From the NCBI RefSeq assembly GCF_938029485.1, contig NZ_CALHGC010000292.1:1-5978 (forward strand): a DNA stretch of 5,978 nucleotides, written 5' to 3'. This DNA comes from an uncultured Treponema sp. (GTDB taxonomy: Bacteria; Spirochaetota; Spirochaetia; Treponematales; Treponemataceae). The position numbers and the translations under genes are program-made. Of the stretch, positions 4,839 to 5,978 are shown piece after piece; position 1 is the stretch's first letter; each line of letters starts with the position of its first letter. The notes below the pieces were generated by a model. The model did no database searches. It worked only from the letters and a program-made list of their open reading frames with translations, and was not told where the DNA came from.

Positions 4839-5783
4839 ATGGAAGACGAATTACAGATAACCCTCACCAACGATTATGCGTTCAAACGCTTGTTAGGCTC
4901 GGAAGAAAACAAACCGCTCTTGCAGGACTTTCTGGAGTGCATTCTTGACCTTACACCGCAACAGGTTCTCGATCTTGAATTCATGGATAAAGAGTTGACG
5001 AAAGAGGAGTTCAGCGATAAAACGGGTATTCTAGACGTAAAACTCAAACTAACCGACGGTACGGTTATCGATATTGAAATTCAGGCTTCGTGGAACGCAT
5101 CGTTTGTAAAACGAACGCTATTCTACTGGGCAAAAATGTACACGTCGGATTTTAAAGCCGGAGAATCGTATGATAAACTGCATAGATGTATCGCAATCAA
5201 TATTATTGCAGACGGTTTTAGACTCAATGACGCCGTTCATTCAGAGTACCTGCTACAAGAAAAGACAGCGCACACCGTACTGACGGATGTGCTTGAGGTA
5301 CATTTTTTGGACTTGCAAGCAGCAAAAACAGCAAAAGAAAAAGGGAAAGCAACTGGTAAACAAGGTCAGCTTATTAACTGGCTGCGTTTTATAGGAGCAA
5401 CTGATAAAAAGGAGCGAGCGATGATAGCAACGACGTCACCGGTATTACAAATGCTGAATGAAAAAATAGACGTATTAACTTTATCGCCGACAGAACGGAA
5501 GCTGTATGAGTCAAGAATGAAGCTGAAAAGCGACATAACGACCATCTCAGAGACACAATTCAGTGCGGGGGTTGAGAGAGGCAAATCGCTTGGGCTTGCT
5601 GAAGGCAAATCACTTGGGCTTGCTGAAGGCAAATCGCTCGGTCTCGCTGAAGGCGAAGTAAGAGGTTCTCGGCAGAAAGCTCTTGAAACAGCACGTAACT
5701 TACTTGTGATAGGTTTATCGGTTGAAAATATCGCAAAAGCAACTGGACTTTCTCAAAAAGAGGTCGAGAAACTTTATTTATAA
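4839..5783 (+). CDS. Rpn-family PD-(D/E)XK nuclease (recombination-promoting nuclease/putative transposase)
   Basis: This 314-residue protein is complete. The N-terminal signature LTNDYAFKRLLGSEENK (9-25) and LLQDFLECIL are typical of the family. The nuclease core has D66 in GILDVKLKL, then E80 and Q82 in the strand VIDIEIQ, followed by R92 in VKRTLFYWAKMY. A linker leads to three perfect copies of GKSLGLAE (248-271) and a final helical pair (LLVIGLSVENIAKATGLSQKEVEKL, about 289-313) that resembles a small helix-turn-helix. Family members are DNA endonucleases reported to increase RecA-independent recombination and, in enterics, to act in phage defence. The start is forced: an in-frame TGA lies eight codons upstream with no start codon between. 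There is no ribosome-binding site. The C-terminal third can also be made from an internal start at 5421. No inverted ends or target duplications were found around it. Confidence 0.93.
   Translation: MEDELQITLTNDYAFKRLLGSEENKPLLQDFLECILDLTPQQVLDLEFMDKELTKEEFSDKTGILDVKLKLTDGTVIDIEIQASWNASFVKRTLFYWAKMYTSDFKAGESYDKLHRCIAINIIADGFRLNDAVHSEYLLQEKTAHTVLTDVLEVHFLDLQAAKTAKEKGKATGKQGQLINWLRFIGATDKKERAMIATTSPVLQMLNEKIDVLTLSPTERKLYESRMKLKSDITTISETQFSAGVERGKSLGLAEGKSLGLAEGKSLGLAEGEVRGSRQKALETARNLLVIGLSVENIAKATGLSQKEVEKLYL
5409..5414 (+). promoter_or_regulatory. Internal Shine-Dalgarno within the Rpn gene
   Basis: AAGGAG lies 6 nt before an in-frame ATG at 5421. This is a far better initiation site than the gene's own start, which has none. 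Confidence 0.6.
5421..5783 (+). CDS. Possible intragenic small Rpn product (RpnS-like C-terminal protein)
   Basis: Initiation at ATG 5421 gives a 120-residue protein identical to residues 195-314 of the full-length nuclease. It lacks the catalytic core but keeps the linker helices (SPTERKLYESRMKLKSD), the three GKSLGLAE repeats and the C-terminal helices. The ATG is preceded by AAGGAG at 6 nt, an ideal spacing. Enteric rpn genes are reported to make such internal C-terminal proteins that bind and block the toxic full-length nuclease, so the same role is a reasonable hypothesis here. I see no convincing separate promoter just upstream, so it might be translated from the long message. Alternatively the motif is chance, since AAAAAGGAG also encodes Lys-Lys-Glu. 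No other start in the C-terminal third has so good a site. Confidence 0.5.
   Translation: MIATTSPVLQMLNEKIDVLTLSPTERKLYESRMKLKSDITTISETQFSAGVERGKSLGLAEGKSLGLAEGKSLGLAEGEVRGSRQKALETARNLLVIGLSVENIAKATGLSQKEVEKLYL
5580..5651 (+). repeat. Three tandem 24-bp repeats encoding GKSLGLAE
   Basis: Units lie at 5580-5603, 5604-5627 and 5628-5651, each coding for GKSLGLAE, followed by a partial GE. Unit 2 differs from unit 1 by one base and unit 3 by three, all synonymous. Such repeats are common near the C-terminus of Rpn-family proteins and may vary in copy number. Confidence 0.95.
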
Positions 5784-5804
5784 TGCAGAATGGAAATATT
5801 TTTC

Positions 5805-5833
5805 TTGCAGATTTTGCTTTTTCGTGCTATAAT
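5805..5833 (+). promoter_or_regulatory. Strong extended -10 promoter downstream of the Rpn gene
   Basis: TTGCAG (5805-5810), a 17 bp spacer and a perfect TATAAT (5828-5833) preceded by TGC, the extended -10 element. Transcription would start near 5840 and read through the hairpins at 5844-5879 towards the short ORF at 5934. Confidence 0.75.
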
Positions 5834-5843
5834 TAAGCCAATG

Positions 5844-5879
5844 CTGATTTTACCATCAGATACCGGTTTTAGCCGGTAT
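5844..5879 (+). promoter_or_regulatory. Two abutting hairpins in an RNA leader or small RNA
   Basis: CTGAT (5844-5848) pairs with ATCAG (5855-5859), and ATACCGG (5860-5866) pairs with CCGGTAT (5873-5879). Each loop has 6 nt and the hairpins touch. A self-complementary AAAATCGATTTT (5897-5908) running into eight T (5905-5912) follows, so transcripts might end there or continue to the ORF at 5934. It does not match a riboswitch class I know. Confidence 0.4.
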
Positions 5880-5933
5880 TCACGATAAATCCGCATAAAA
5901 TCGATTTTTTTTAGGGAAAGGGGCTTGACAGTT

Positions 5934-5978
5934 ATGAAAAATTCGTATATTGTACTCCCCCCCCCCCCCCCCCCCCCC
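5934..5978 (+). CDS. Start of an unidentified protein running into a poly-C (poly-proline) tract, truncated by window end
   Basis: ATG 5934 follows AAAGGGG (5917-5923) with 10 nt spacing and lies about 95 nt downstream of a strong promoter. It reads MKNSYIVL and then only CCC (proline) codons to the end of the window. If the C run is real, a change in its length would shift the frame straight after codon 8, switching the gene on or off. Nothing more can be said of the product. An alternative is that TTGACA at 5925-5930 is a -35 box and the C tract lies in a promoter or leader. Confidence 0.4.
   Translation, partial: MKNSYIVLPPPPPPP
5957..5978. repeat. Homopolymer tract of 22 C at the window end
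   Basis: An unbroken run of C fills the last 22 bases. Poly-G/C tracts are used for phase variation in treponemes. A run ending exactly at the sequence end can also be an assembly break or a two-colour sequencing artefact (no-signal read as G, seen here as its complement). Confidence 0.9.

Noticed and set aside
5366..5742. Minus-strand frames opposite the Rpn repeats
   Set aside because: Their repeats are only the complement of the GKSLGLAE units; no start signals.
4839..5783. Classical insertion sequence carrying the Rpn gene
   Set aside because: No terminal inverted repeats or target-site duplications could be found on either side.
5784..5817. Rho-independent terminator after the Rpn gene (TGCAGAA with TTCTTGCA)
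   Set aside because: The stem is bulged and AT-rich with a long loop, its T-run is interrupted, and its 3' arm overlaps a much better -35 element.

Overview
The window most resembles the chromosome of a host-associated spirochaete, probably an oral treponeme. This is inferred from the moderate GC content, two large methyl-accepting chemotaxis receptors with closely similar tails, a Fur-family regulator beside them, and an Rpn/PDDEXK-type nuclease with LAEG-type C-terminal repeats. No rRNA, tRNA, CRISPR array or classical insertion sequence is visible, so the species is not proven. Both ends cut through genes, and the right end stops inside a run of 22 C, which may be a contig end.

Left region (1-3093): the tail of one chemotaxis receptor runs into a convergent fur-like gene whose stop overlaps it by 11 bp. 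The fur-like gene and a complete 713-residue dCache-HAMP-MA receptor are divergent across about 290 bp. That gap holds two imperfect inverted repeats, each centred on a TATAAT-like sequence.

Middle region (3094-4646): directly behind the receptor is a 61-codon open stretch that looks like the C-terminal remnant of a regulator, tentatively TetR-like. Next comes a well-formed vapBC toxin-antitoxin operon with a TTGACA promoter, an inverted-repeat operator and a TAATG junction. A small two-helix membrane protein of unknown function follows on the same strand.

Right region (4647-5978): a complete Rpn-family PD-(D/E)XK nuclease gene has a promoter so close to its ATG that the message should be nearly leaderless. 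Inside the gene is an in-frame ATG with a far better ribosome-binding site (AAGGAG, 6 nt spacing). It would yield a separate 120-residue C-terminal protein carrying the tandem repeats. This matches the intragenic antitoxin arrangement described for enteric Rpn proteins and is the most interesting signal here. Downstream, a strong extended -10 promoter leads through two abutting hairpins to a short ORF that enters the poly-C tract at its eighth codon. That is either a phase-variable gene or a sequencing/assembly artefact.

Taken together, a chemotaxis and metal-regulation block is followed by an accessory block with two toxin-type systems (VapBC and Rpn) and a possible contingency locus.
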